Source of the DNA: Coptodactyla brooksi
Taxonomy: Eukaryota; Arthropoda; Insecta; Coleoptera; Scarabaeidae
NCBI GenBank assembly: GCA_033557675.1
Contig: JAWQRM010000684.1
Coordinates: 1-20,445, forward strand
Direction: 5' to 3'
DNA: 20,445 nucleotides
The notes beneath the pieces are model-generated. The model searched no databases. It saw only the letters and a program-made list of their open reading frames with translations, and was not told where the DNA came from. A program made the position numbers and the translations under genes. Below are positions 8,729 through 17,415 of this stretch, piece by piece; within the stretch, counting starts at the first letter, position 1, and every line of letters starts with the position of its first letter.

Positions 8729-10137
8729 CCCAACGAAAATTTGTCACCCTTATAACTTAAGGGGTCAGCCTAGTTGCAAGGTAAAGGAAAACGCGATTTT
8801 CCGGAATTTTTATAAGAATGTTCCAACTATTCTATCTTACAACAAGCCAAATCATCTGATATTGAAATCCAAAAATATTCTGTAGTATATGAATATATCT
8901 CGTCGGTGAATGAAGGATTTTTTGAAAAAAATCATATTTGACAAAATCGCCGCCGTTTTAAGGAAAAGTGGGATTTTTCGGGCTCTTAATTTTTCATTTT
9001 CTTGTAATAAAAAAAGTTTTCAGTAAAACAAAAAACCTTTCATTCACGAACAAGCCCTTCATACGAAGAATAAATACAAGAAAGTTTTAGGTCGATTGCT
9101 TTAACGGTTTTTGCGAGTACGGTTTTTCGTGTACACCGTACGGGACTTTCGATTTTTTCAATTTTTTTCAATTTTTCAAAAATCGATTTTTTCGACATTT
9201 CTAAGTAGCCATGAGGTTCTATTTTGAGGGGGAATAATTTTGAGCAAAACCTATTCATGTAATTGTATAATTTCATTCTATATGTAATTTCCATGTGTAA
9301 TCATGTGTAATTTCATTTCTGTAGGAGGCGTAACAATCCTCTTTTCAAAAATTTTTCAATTGCATGAGGAGCTGAGTTGCACCTCATTGGAAAGCTCCTT
9401 TTGGTTTCTACACAACGTATTTTTTTAAATCGGTTTTAAACTTCTTACCGCGATCTTTTTCAAGTGTAAGGGTAAAAATGACATTTGAAAAATGACGTGT
9501 TGTTAGGCCATGAAAGCCTACAATCGTTTATACTTCAGTGGTGTTTATAAAAATGATTTGTTCATTTAATGATTTATACAGATGAAAGAATTGAAGCAGT
9601 TGCAATTTATTTTTGAAATAATGAATGTGCAAGCGTTACGGCAAAAATTTACAATGAAAACCATCACCTATGTTGAACCATTGAGAGACATGTTTTGTTT
9701 CTTGTCAACTTTAAAGACCCTCGTAAATTTTAAGTTAATGTTTCTGTCGCTAACAAAAAAAAACGAAACAGCAAATTTTCCAGTCCAACATGAAACTGTT
9801 GAAGTTGCAAGTTTTGAGATATTGGCAAATGAATCCCATTTGTTCACATAGAACAATATCCCAAGATTTTAGCGTTTCTCGCGTCCCGAGCATTTTAAAG
9901 GCACATAAATTCGATTCATTTAAAATGATATTAGTCCAAAATCTAAACGAAAATGATTCGGATCGTCGATTCCAATTTTGCGAAATTTATTAGTGACCAA
10001 ATAGTTGGTAACCAACATTTTCTTAAGAGACACGACTCACTTTTGGGGTGATGCGCATACATGAACAGTCTCTACTCAAATATTAGTCCCCTCCAAAACA
10101 AGTTGACCTGTTGAGTTATAGGCAAATTTTCGTTGGT
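8729..10137. mobile_element. Non-autonomous DNA transposon with ~40-base TIRs
   Basis: CCAACGAAAATTTG at 8730-8743 recurs exactly inverted at 10123-10136. The match continues inward as TATAACTTAAGGGGTCA (8751-8767) against TATAACTCAACAGGTCA (complement of 10104-10120), 14 of 17. The 1.4-kb interior has no recognisable transposase. Its left half is rich in T-runs with short GC-bearing words (CGCCGCCGTTTTAAGG, GTACGGT/ACCGTAC hairpin at 9117-9141), and its right half has small open frames (89 codons at 9582-9851, plus) without motifs. The superfamily is not identified, and no clear target duplication was found outside the ends. Confidence 0.7.
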
Positions 10138-10142
10138 AAGCC

Positions 10143-11700
10143 CTGAACATATTACTATAGGAATGGTAAGTTTAATGTATGGCATTATTTAATGAAACAA
10201 GAAACAGTTTTCATGATTTTAATGTGGAAAGCAATAATGCCCAAATTTTATTATTTTTAGCCTAACAATATCGCTCCCTAAATCTAGTTAAAAATGAAAT
10301 TACGACAGTTCATATTGTTACTTTATATCTCTGTTCGTTACAGCATTTCAGATATAGTATAGCCTAATATCTGTAGTTTATAGCTTACGCGTTGTTATAG
10401 AAACTCTGATGAATAAGAAAGTAGAAAAGATGTCGGAATAATGTTAGCGTCCTTACATTTTTGAAGACTGTGATCAAATTGGTGTAATAAAAAGGGAGGA
10501 GAATCGTTTTTCTTCAAAAGACGTCTTATCTCGGCCGTATAAACTGGAACTGACTGAAACTGACACATCAATCACTGTAACCGAAGGGTAACAAAGAGCC
10601 GTTTCTAATCAGGTTGGCGCAACATAAAATCGCGCTACATGGGGCTGGAAGGGAAAATAATTTTACCCCGTGGCTTTATAACCCATTGTTTATCTAGCGT
10701 GCACGTTATCCACTGTAGTTGCGGTGAGAATCTCTTGCGATATATTATTTCCTATCATTTATGCTGTGCCTTTGCCTGAAGCAATCTCTTTTACCTCACA
10801 AAAGGAAGGGGTATTTTCAGCTTCCACTTTTTCATTTTAGAAGCTGTTGAAATAATAACAGTACTTAAAGTAAAACGGAAGGTAGCATCGTAATTGCGGT
10901 GTTTTTCACAGATTCGAGTGTAGTTGATATTTATGCTATATTTTTATTGATAGTGATTATTGTTTACAATTTTAGCGCAATTAACCAATATTTTTAATAA
11001 ACTGGGTAAATAATAGATAAATAGCAATTTTAAATCGTTCATTATAAGGTTATTATAAGGTAAATATTAGAAATAAGGTCCAGTGGGGTAATCAAACACG
11101 CATGGAAATAGTAGTTACACTATTTCACTAAAATTAAACATGATTATGGTCTCCTGGATTTGGACTGTCTTGAGCATCGTTCAGACGTCGGTAAACTAAT
11201 TTACCGCAGCGCCTCTTCTTCTATGCTAATTTCTAGAGTGACGCCCTCGATTTTATCGCATCAATTTGGTCGAACGACATTTTAGTCCTGGTTATTTCTA
11301 AATGATTAAAATCAAATTGAAATATGGGCAACTGATAAGTACAATTTATATTTTTATCGCCAAATTTTAAAGTCTATACACATAGTAGTATAGATTACTC
11401 CCTAGCTTTTGTCAACCGTTTTTGGGCAATGGCCCCCTCATAACGGTTGCTTAACTGAATTTATTTTGAAGACAAAAGTAGCTCCTTTGCTTTTCGCTCA
11501 CCTCATACCGATGTAAGCCGATAATGTCACTACTCGTTTGTTTGTTTTTAGATTAGTTTCCGATTAGTTCTTCTGTCTTATATCTCCTATTTTCTGCCCT
11601 TCTTTTCCATTTCTCTATTCCTGCTGCGTTTTCTGTGTTGTTTATGCATTTGAAAAGTACTTGGATACTTTTTCAACCTTGCATCTTTTAAATATACCCT
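10143..11700. other. Unassigned region
   Basis: No gene family is recognised. The stretch at 10500-10760 has noticeably more GC and less simple sequence than its neighbours. CGGTAAA and TTTACCG (11189-11206) form a perfect 7-bp hairpin with the loop CTAA. The minus-strand part from about 11700 down to 11470 may be the 3' tail of the reverse transcriptase remnant to its right, since it keeps Lys/Arg/Glu-rich coding character (EKWKRRAENRRYKTEE), but no conserved motif confirms it. Confidence 0.45.
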
Positions 11701-11960
11701 AACCATCCTGCTCTGGCACTTTTTATATCTAACATACCTTGTCGTTTGACTGCATGACCGCTTCCACTCTCGAACGATTCTTATCTATCCCCAACTTTCT
11801 TTTTTCTGTTGCGAGTAGTCATGATTTTTGTGGTTTTGTAATATGGAGCCTCATCATTTCTACTTCTTTTTCTAGCTGTGTTGTTAGCATTTTCAATGAC
11901 GTTTCTCTTCTGAATATTAACTCGTCAGCATACACGATCAGTTGTGTTTATAATAGTTCC
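11700..11960 (-). pseudogene. Non-LTR reverse transcriptase fragment (motif C region)
   Basis: On the minus strand a YADEL box (codons at 11933-11919) stands where LINE reverse transcriptases have YADDI/L, the catalytic motif C. It is followed by the usual amphipathic helix, SLKMLTTQLEKEVEMMRLHI, then a stop, and by IDKNRSRVE and VEKVSKY in a shifted frame, which recall the thumb region (VEKYKYLG). The second Asp of YADD is Glu here. No motif A or endonuclease is visible nearby. It could derive from the same family as the 6630-6812 fragment, which covers a different part of the protein, but that is not shown. Confidence rests mainly on YAD plus the helix. Confidence 0.55.
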
Positions 11961-12273
11961 CGATGGTTTATAATAGTTCCCCCTTTCCTAACTGATAATT
12001 TTCTATTTTTCCATAGTATAGGGCCATATTGAATGACGTTAACCCGTGGTCTCCATGCCTTAGCGGTTCCTTCGTCTGCTTTCCTTCAGAGCTCTCTGCA
12101 GTTTTCCCGTTGCAGTACTTGTTAACCTTGCTGTTCTCCCTAGTTTTACTATACTCTTGTAGTCCTTCTGGTCATAGTGACCCGATATATTCAGGTACAG
12201 GAGGATTGTCAAAAATAGCTCGAAATTAATCCTACGTTAGACGCGCTAGTTATAAGAACGCGGTTAGGCGCGC

Positions 12274-12291
12274 GGGTGACAATTGTCACCC
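12274..12291. repeat. 18-base perfect palindrome GGGTGACAATTGTCACCC
   Basis: A perfect palindrome in a locally GC-rich, CpG-bearing stretch (12231-12300, with CGCGGTTAGGCGCGCGGGTG). It lies about 200 bases past the stop of the piggyBac-like remnant, where subterminal repeats of such an element would be. It may therefore mark that element's 3' end; a TTAA target copy could not be assigned. Confidence 0.7.
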
Positions 12292-12491
12292 AGCTGTTAT
12301 TTCAAAGTTAAGCGGTTGTAAATTAAAAATCCCTGTACTAATACGATATATTTGAAGAAATAAGTTGTCAAATAATACAGGAATGCAAAGATAGTCAAAT
12401 TGATAAACATATATTGCAAATAAATTAAAGAAAATTATTAAATTTAATACAAACATTTTTTTGTGAAATTTATGTACAATACACTAAATAA

Positions 12492-13480
12492 TCATTCTAG
12501 GCAAGGGTCACAAACTTCTTTAGAATGGTCGACACATATCCATTTTCCACATTTATTTCAATTTTTTCTGCTGGTCCGGTCTCGTGCTCTGTCACATAAA
12601 TAGCATCTTCCACGAGTACCTGGAGCCGGCCTATGTCCTTGAGGACGTTGATCTTGAAATCCAGGTAAATCGTTCATTCTAAATTGAAGCTTTCAAGGTA
12701 GTGTAGCAACCTCATTATATCTTCTTTCAATTTGGTATTTAATCAGGCTCCAGCTAAGATTTTGCAAATATTCAGTTCTTTTGATCTTGATTGCTGTTGG
12801 GTTATTTTGTTTATAAATGCATAAAGCATTTATGGCTGCAATATGTAGTAGGTCATAAAGTGTAACCATAGGCCAGCGTCATGTGTTTCTTGTCACGTTA
12901 TTTTTTGACATAGTTGATCAAGCAAATCAACGCCGACCTTTGTCATATTATAAAAGGTGATAATTTGTGGCTTTCGAGCTTCTCCACGTCTGAATTAATA
13001 TTATCGGTATCGTGCATTGTTGACAATAATATCACGGATTTATTCCACAATCGGACTTTTATAATTCTACGGATTTATTATTGGACAATAACCGATTAAC
13101 GTAGCATTCTCGGTAAAGCCAAATATAGATGTGGATTTTGCATTTCTTTCCCGTTCGAACTGAGACCTTACACTTTCTATATAAACATTTGTATATCTTT
13201 CTAAAATGTCTATGATGGTTTCAGTAAAAAACAAATTCCATAAATCTTTTTCTGTCGCTTTTGTTGCGTGCTTCGCCTTTAAGTCCTGGTAAATGCGTGA
13301 CAATATTCTTTACGCCACTACGAATATTCTTTGGAGGACATTGTTTTTCCATCTAGTTCCATCTTAAAAAAAATGGAACTAAATAAGATAGGCCAGAATG
13401 ATCGGTGCTTGTACCTGGTTGATTGCCGTCGACATCTTCATCAATTTCTTCTTCAGTAGACGTCTGATGATGGCTTTTAA
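12492..13480 (-). pseudogene. piggyBac-like transposase, internally deleted
   Basis: piggyBac transposases excise and insert at TTAA. Reading from the right, an acidic N-terminal stretch (STEEEIDEDVDG, about 13458-13420) is followed by NIVTHLPG (about 13307-13285), a hallmark near the domain start. Next come LWNLFFTETIIDILERYTN and the downstream helix (to about 13085). The next block, VILLSTMHDTDNINSD (from about 13035), belongs far downstream in the family, so some 200 residues with two of the three catalytic Asp are missing. The third Asp is in YNMTKVGVDLLDQL, then RWPMVTLYDLLHIAAINAL. The C-terminal cysteine-rich zinc domain is nearly complete: RCYLCDRARD, NKCGKWICVDHSKEVCDPCL, stop at 12492. 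Several frameshifts and stops are present. Confidence 0.88.
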
Positions 13481-13596
13481 ACCATTTTTTTTCATTTCAA
13501 CCACTGTTGAGGGTCTCGGCTTGTTTGAGAAAGTTGTCTCCTCTTTGATCCAGACATTACTTGAAAGACATCAAGATAATACAAGTATATATCAAT

Positions 13597-14076
13597 AAGG
13601 ATGCGATGGATGATTATACCTAAAAGGTTTCAAATTGCGAAAAAAAATGACGCGATAGATGCCTATATAGGCTGTTTTAAAATTATGCAGGGTGGTTTCA
13701 AAAATCGGTAGCGAACCAAAGTTACATATTTTTACATATACTGATTTTGGTCATTAGGTCAACCGTTTAGGTTCGATAACTTTCAAATTATGCAAGAAAA
13801 TATTTTTCAAACGTCGATTTCCAAAAAAAACAGTTGAATATAGCTAGGTGTGTTACATAAAAAATGCTTAGAATTTTCAAAAGAATCAGAATATGTAAAA
13901 ATATACAGTGTACCATTCAAAAAAAATATAACTTTGGTTCGCCATCGGTTTTTGAAATCACCCTGTATAATAAAAGTAATTTTAAAACATAGGCTATACA
14001 AATATCTATCACACCACAATCCTTTTCTGGAAATTAGAAACCATTTAGGCATAATCATCTACCCAATCACCCTGTA
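13597..14076. mobile_element. 480-base element with long inverted arms
   Basis: The left arm (13597-13748) and right arm (13883-14076) are inverted copies over about 150 positions. Examples: GGATGATTATACCTAAAAGG against GTAGATGATTATGCCTAAAT, GCTGTTTTAAAATT against CTATGTTTTAAAATT, and GGTTTCAAAAATCGG then GCGAACCAAAGTTA against GATTTCAAAAACCG then GCGAACCAAAGTTA. The right arm carries a 20-25-base insertion after GCGAACCAAAGTTA. Terminal motif CAGGGTG occurs inverted at 14068-14074 and again inside both arms (13688-13694 and 13959-13965), so each arm seems built of two units. The loop has no coding. It is a MITE or foldback element; family unknown. TA at the ends would fit a mariner-related target. 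Confidence 0.8.
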
Positions 14077-14109
14077 TATAAACATCCCTTTATGTAACTT
14101 GGCTAAAAA

Positions 14110-15060
14110 TTTCAAGCAAAATATTGAATGTAGAATAAATGCTGAAGAAGTTGGAGATTCAGGATCAAAAGGATGTTCAGTAACTGGTGGGCAAGGTGCA
14201 ATGGTTGAACATGTCTCAGCAGCTGAAGAGGAGCCAGAAACTAATGCTGAGGCAGTGGACGGACCAGCAACGGCAGAAGAAGAGCCAGTGAATTAGAAGA
14301 CGACCCAGTGTCTATGGTGCATAGAGGCCTAACAGTCACATAAGAATAGAAGAAATCTTCGTCAGTGAACAATGCCTCATTGAAAGGAAAAATTCCTGCC
14401 ATGCTTTAACAGCTTGAATGTAATAGGTTTTCAGTACACTGACAAGTCTAAGGGCTGGAGCCTGTGCGAGATCCTGAGGGGGAAGGTAACCATCACAATA
14501 CCTGCATCGGATGCCTTGTCAACAGTCGCTGGAGAAAGGTTTGTCTCATGGTTGATGATGGTGTTCTCATTAGACCCCTGTTGGGTTGGCTGCGCCGATG
14601 CATCCTACTGGTCCAACGAACAGCATTCGCTCCTTAAAATGTACTCTGGGAAAGATTATTATGGGTGGCTATGAATTACTAATAGGATTTACCACAGCAA
14701 TCATTGTAACTAAAGACCCCCTTTCGGCCGATGTTACACTGCCTATTTGTTTTACACCCTTAGGAGCAACTATTCTAGATCGCCCTTGAACCGTGGTCAA
14801 GACTGTTTCATCCAGATTCCAGAATTTGTCAGGTGAAATGGGTCCATATTTTCTATGGAGCTCTTTTGTTATTAATAAACAGTCCAACATTAGCCTTGTT
14901 GAAACTGATCATACGGTTTAAGCTTGTAGCCTCCGGCTCGCGGATTGGTAGTTCTCCTGAACGTCTTTTTAAAAATCTTTTCGAACGAACTTTCAACGGC
15001 ATTGTTGCACGAAAACTAGGTCTACCGGTTTCTGCATACCACTAACTTTTTGTTCATTCC
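14110..15060 (-). pseudogene. pogo/Tigger-like DDE transposase remnant
   Basis: It belongs to the pogo group (DDE_1 core), relatives of the Tigger and jerky families. In order on the minus strand: LPIREPEATSLNRMISFNKANV (about 14980-14890) from the end of the CENP-B-type DNA-binding part; SPDKFWNLDETVLTTVQ with the first catalytic Asp-Glu (codons 14812-14807); IVAPKGVKQIGSVTSAERG and LVTMIAVVNP; PPIIIFPRVHFKERML; INHETNLSPATVDKASDAGI and VMVTFPLRISHRLQPLDLSV; and the C-terminal GIFPFNEALFTDEDFF (about 14375-14330), then a Ser/Ala/Pro-rich tail. About 40 residues are lost before INHET, where the usual LDNHE reads IINHE and so lacks the second Asp. Frameshifts occur near 14890, 14660 and 14570. 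The remnant abuts the long-inverted-repeat element. Confidence 0.87.
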
Positions 15061-15119
15061 TTCACTCACATATCCTTCACTCTGGATATCGCATACTTAG
15101 TTGGACCAGGAGTAATTTT

Positions 15120-15397
15120 TATTATATTTTAACTAGATACCCGTCCAATTTGGGACGAATGTGTTGTATCTATAACTTTGTCTTTTGACTGTACTAACTG
15201 CACAGGAACAACAGTATTTGTTTGCACCACGTCATTATCTGAAAAATCATAATCTGCTTCGGATTTCTCATAGTCGGTATCATCGCTGGTATGATTTTCA
15301 GATCAGCCTCAGAAGATACCTTAGAAGTATCTTCATCGTCGGATGCATTTCCATCTATATCTGCTATTTCTTTATCAGTTAGAAATCGCATCGCCAT
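15120..15397 (-). pseudogene. N-terminal fragment, probably piggyBac-like
   Basis: Translation from the ATG at 15397 gives MAMRFLTDKEIADIDGNASD followed by DEDTSKVSSEAD. A one-base frameshift near 15290 restores acidic sequence (SDDTDYEKSEADYDFSDND). A short N-terminal LTDKEI helix and then an Asp/Glu/Ser-rich disordered stretch is typical of piggyBac-like transposases. Coding character ends near 15120 without the NIVTHLPG block, so only the first ~90 residues survive, truncated close to where the pogo remnant starts. It is distinct from the piggyBac remnant at 12492-13480, which has its own N-terminus. The assignment is by composition and start motif only, hence moderate. Confidence 0.5.
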
Positions 15398-15639
15398 TAC
15401 TTATGGTGATGCTTATTATACAGTGTTGAAACAAATGAAATGAGAAATGACAAAGTTATAGAACCTGAAAATCCGTTTGGGGTCATATTGACTCGAGGAC
15501 CATGGCAGGGTTATTTTAATTCAATTTATTAGTTTGTACAGTACTTTAAACTCTTGTATTTCATTAAATGGTGTTTGGTGTGTAAGTAATCAATGCCATA
15601 AAATTTCGTTAAGACTAGTCCCTAGATTTACACTTCACA

Positions 15640-16040
15640 TCGCGAATCTATTATATGGAGTAAAAGGGTTTCAGGCTAACAGTCAATTATCATTAAACAG
15701 TGCTGGCACAAAAAGGAATAAATTACTTGGATTTGGTAGTCCCAGAACATATAGAAACGGGTTTCATTCTAATTGAAAAGAAACCCGAGTATAACAATAA
15801 TTTACCGCCTGGTGGTGTAATGAAAATGGCGTCAAAGGGTATGACTACCGATTTGGGTCTTGAATTTCTTCATCATTTAGCTTGGTAAAAAATCGCAGGA
15901 CTTGTTTTACTGATTGTTAATGATTTCTTATTATCTCATTTAAATCATTCGATTATTAATGAAGCCGCAAAACATGAGATAACATTAATGTACTTACCTA
16001 GTATTACACATATACTATCAAAATTATCAGGATAAAATAC
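15640..16040 (+). pseudogene. Second pogo/jerky-like transposase fragment
   Basis: A plus-strand piece of a DDE_1 core from a pogo lineage different from the minus-strand one. GVKGFQANSQLSLN (about 15656-15697) stands where the first catalytic motif DEKG/DETG is expected, with Asp-Glu changed to Gly-Val. After a frameshift come VLAQKGINYLDLVVPEHIE, KKPEYNNNLPPGGVMKMASK, GMTTDLGLEFLHHLAW, stop, KIAGLVLLIVNDFLLSHLNH (second catalytic region, LLIVD expected) and AAKHEITLMYLPSITHILSK, where the usual LQPLD is lost. It ends near 16033. The order and spacing match the family well, but both readable catalytic motifs are altered. It is oriented opposite to the neighbouring pogo and piggyBac remnants, so it was inserted independently. 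Confidence 0.8.
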
Positions 16041-16560
16041 GTATTACCTCGATAGGCTATTTGAAGTGCATTGTAACTGAGAGGTTAGGAAACTTTGGGT
16101 TCAGGAGCGGCTCTACTAAAATATTTTCTATAGTGCGGTAATGAAGAAAAGCGCACTTCGTATACTTAAGACATACATTTAAGTCATTTAATAAAACCTA
16201 GTAAAAAATTGGACAACTCGCTCCAAACGAATTCGCTGCAAATCAATTAACAATAAAGTTGCAATTGAAACGAAGGACACTTTTCGGCAGAAGTAACTAG
16301 TACTTCCTGTAACTCAAAATACTCAATTTCAAAATTAAGGGATTCTTCTAGTAGTAGTGGTTTGGAAATGCATCCAACAATAGATTCTTGGATGCATTTG
16401 AAAGTTTAGAAAAGATCGAATGTAGAAAATGTAGAAAAGATCGAATAGACTTAATAAAAACCTTAGCTCAAGATATCATAGAACGGGTTTTGAAATACAC
16501 AGTATAACAAATAACGAGAATTTTTAGATGTACAAAAGAAAAACACATTGAATTATGTTT
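16040..16560. other. Spacer with perfect hairpin and short direct repeat
   Basis: No coding family is recognised. AAATGCATCCAA (16366-16377) and TTGGATGCATTT (16388-16399) form a perfect 12-bp stem with a 10-base loop. Just after it TAGAAAAGATCGAAT occurs at 16407-16421 and 16432-16446, a 15-base direct repeat with a 25-base period. Confidence 0.6.
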
Positions 16561-16572
16561 AAAAATTATTTT

Positions 16573-17010
16573 TTATTTAAAATAGGTTTCGTTTAACTCA
16601 ATACACTTTCTAGCACGATGAACCAATATATGCATAGATTTTTCTATGTCGTCGTTATGAATGACCTTTAGTACCTGCGTCAGAACTGCATGAATGGCTG
16701 AAATCTCATCATAAAACGACCCTTTCATAGCAATTTTCAGTTTAGGAAAAAGAAAATAGTGACACGGTGATATATCAGGCGAATAGGGTAGGTGGTCAAT
16801 GATACAGCTATTTTTTTAGCCAAATTCACGAACTTTTAACGTCTTGTGTAGTGGTGCATTATCATGCAATAAATACAGCCGTTTTCTTTCTGGATATTCA
16901 GGCCTAACACGTACGATTCTTGACCACAAACGATGCAAAATTGCCCGCATATCAACGTTCGCCTTATTAAAGTAATATATTAAGCATTTCTGCTGTTCGC
17001 TATGATATTA
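16573..17010 (-). pseudogene. C-terminal half of a mariner transposase (second family)
   Basis: A mariner of a different family from the rosa-like copies. On the minus strand: NKANVDMRAILHRLWSRIVR, RVRPEYPERKRLYLLHDNAP with the second catalytic Asp (HDNAP, about 16865), LHKTLKVREF, an in-frame stop (G*K), DHLPYSPDISPCHYFLFPKL, KIAMKGSFYDEISAIHAVL, then the terminal helix VHRARKCIELNETYFK and the stop at 16573. The third catalytic Asp, normally the D of SPDLAPCDYF, is His here. Reading frame is otherwise kept over about 140 codons, so decay is moderate. The N-terminal helix-turn-helix part and the first Asp are absent; the sequence breaks off near 17010 beside the probable copia LTR. Confidence 0.87.
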
Positions 17011-17019
17011 GCTGAGATG

Positions 17020-17322
17020 GATATTGTTGACCTATTCTCTTCCATCTAATATTACACCTGCTTTCAATATTTCCTGGCTAGTAATTTCTCCTCCTTGTGT
17101 TCTATTTCTGTGACTCTCGGATGTCGTGTCGTAATCATTACTTCTTGTTTCCTGGTATTAACTTGATTACTAGTTCATGTGTCAACTTATTCTCTACTGT
17201 TTTCTACTGTCATACGCGCACAATAATTCATTGCATGTGAATGTAAATTTAGCCTTAGCGAAGTGGTCATTGCTAATGTCACTTCCTTGACTCTATTAGT
17301 TTTCCTCTGTTAACTATTAAAA
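17020..17322 (-). repeat. Probable 3' LTR region of the copia element
   Basis: This lies downstream of the copia stop codon and purine tract on the minus strand and carries no coding. By position it should be the 3' LTR. The start just after the purine tract reads TTTTTAATAGTTAACAG rather than a clear TG. The far end cannot be placed, because the partner LTR would lie beyond the window. The mariner fragment to its left begins within tens of bases. Confidence 0.35.
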
Positions 17323-17326
17323 AGTG

Positions 17327-17336
17327 CCCCCTGTGT
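17327..17336 (-). promoter_or_regulatory. Polypurine-like tract of the copia element
   Basis: The minus strand reads ACACAGGGGG here, 80 bases past the pol stop and next to the presumed LTR start, the position of the plus-strand primer in LTR retrotransposons. The tract is short and interrupted by two C. Confidence 0.4.
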
Positions 17337-17415
17337 GTCCGGAAGAACAGCATATATTGTCATGTATTTACATATCGATAAAGTAGGAAATTAATACGTA
17401 ACATGAAACATATTT

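Noticed and set aside
9040..9294. 84-codon minus-strand Lys-rich open frame inside the TIR element
   Set aside because: Its composition follows from T-runs on the other strand and it has no motif, so it is not called as a gene.
11739..12032. 97-codon plus-strand open frame with hydrophobic stretches
   Set aside because: The minus strand carries the YADEL reverse transcriptase motif and its helix; the hydrophobicity is an antisense effect.
13441..13480. Another hammerhead core: CTGATGA at 13463
   Set aside because: No GAAA box and no stem II follow it.
13850..14296. 148-codon plus-strand open frame with an acidic Glu/Ala-rich end
   Set aside because: It spans the right arm of the foldback element and the antisense of the pogo C-terminal tail; the acidic repeats are the reverse of the Ser/Ala-rich tail.
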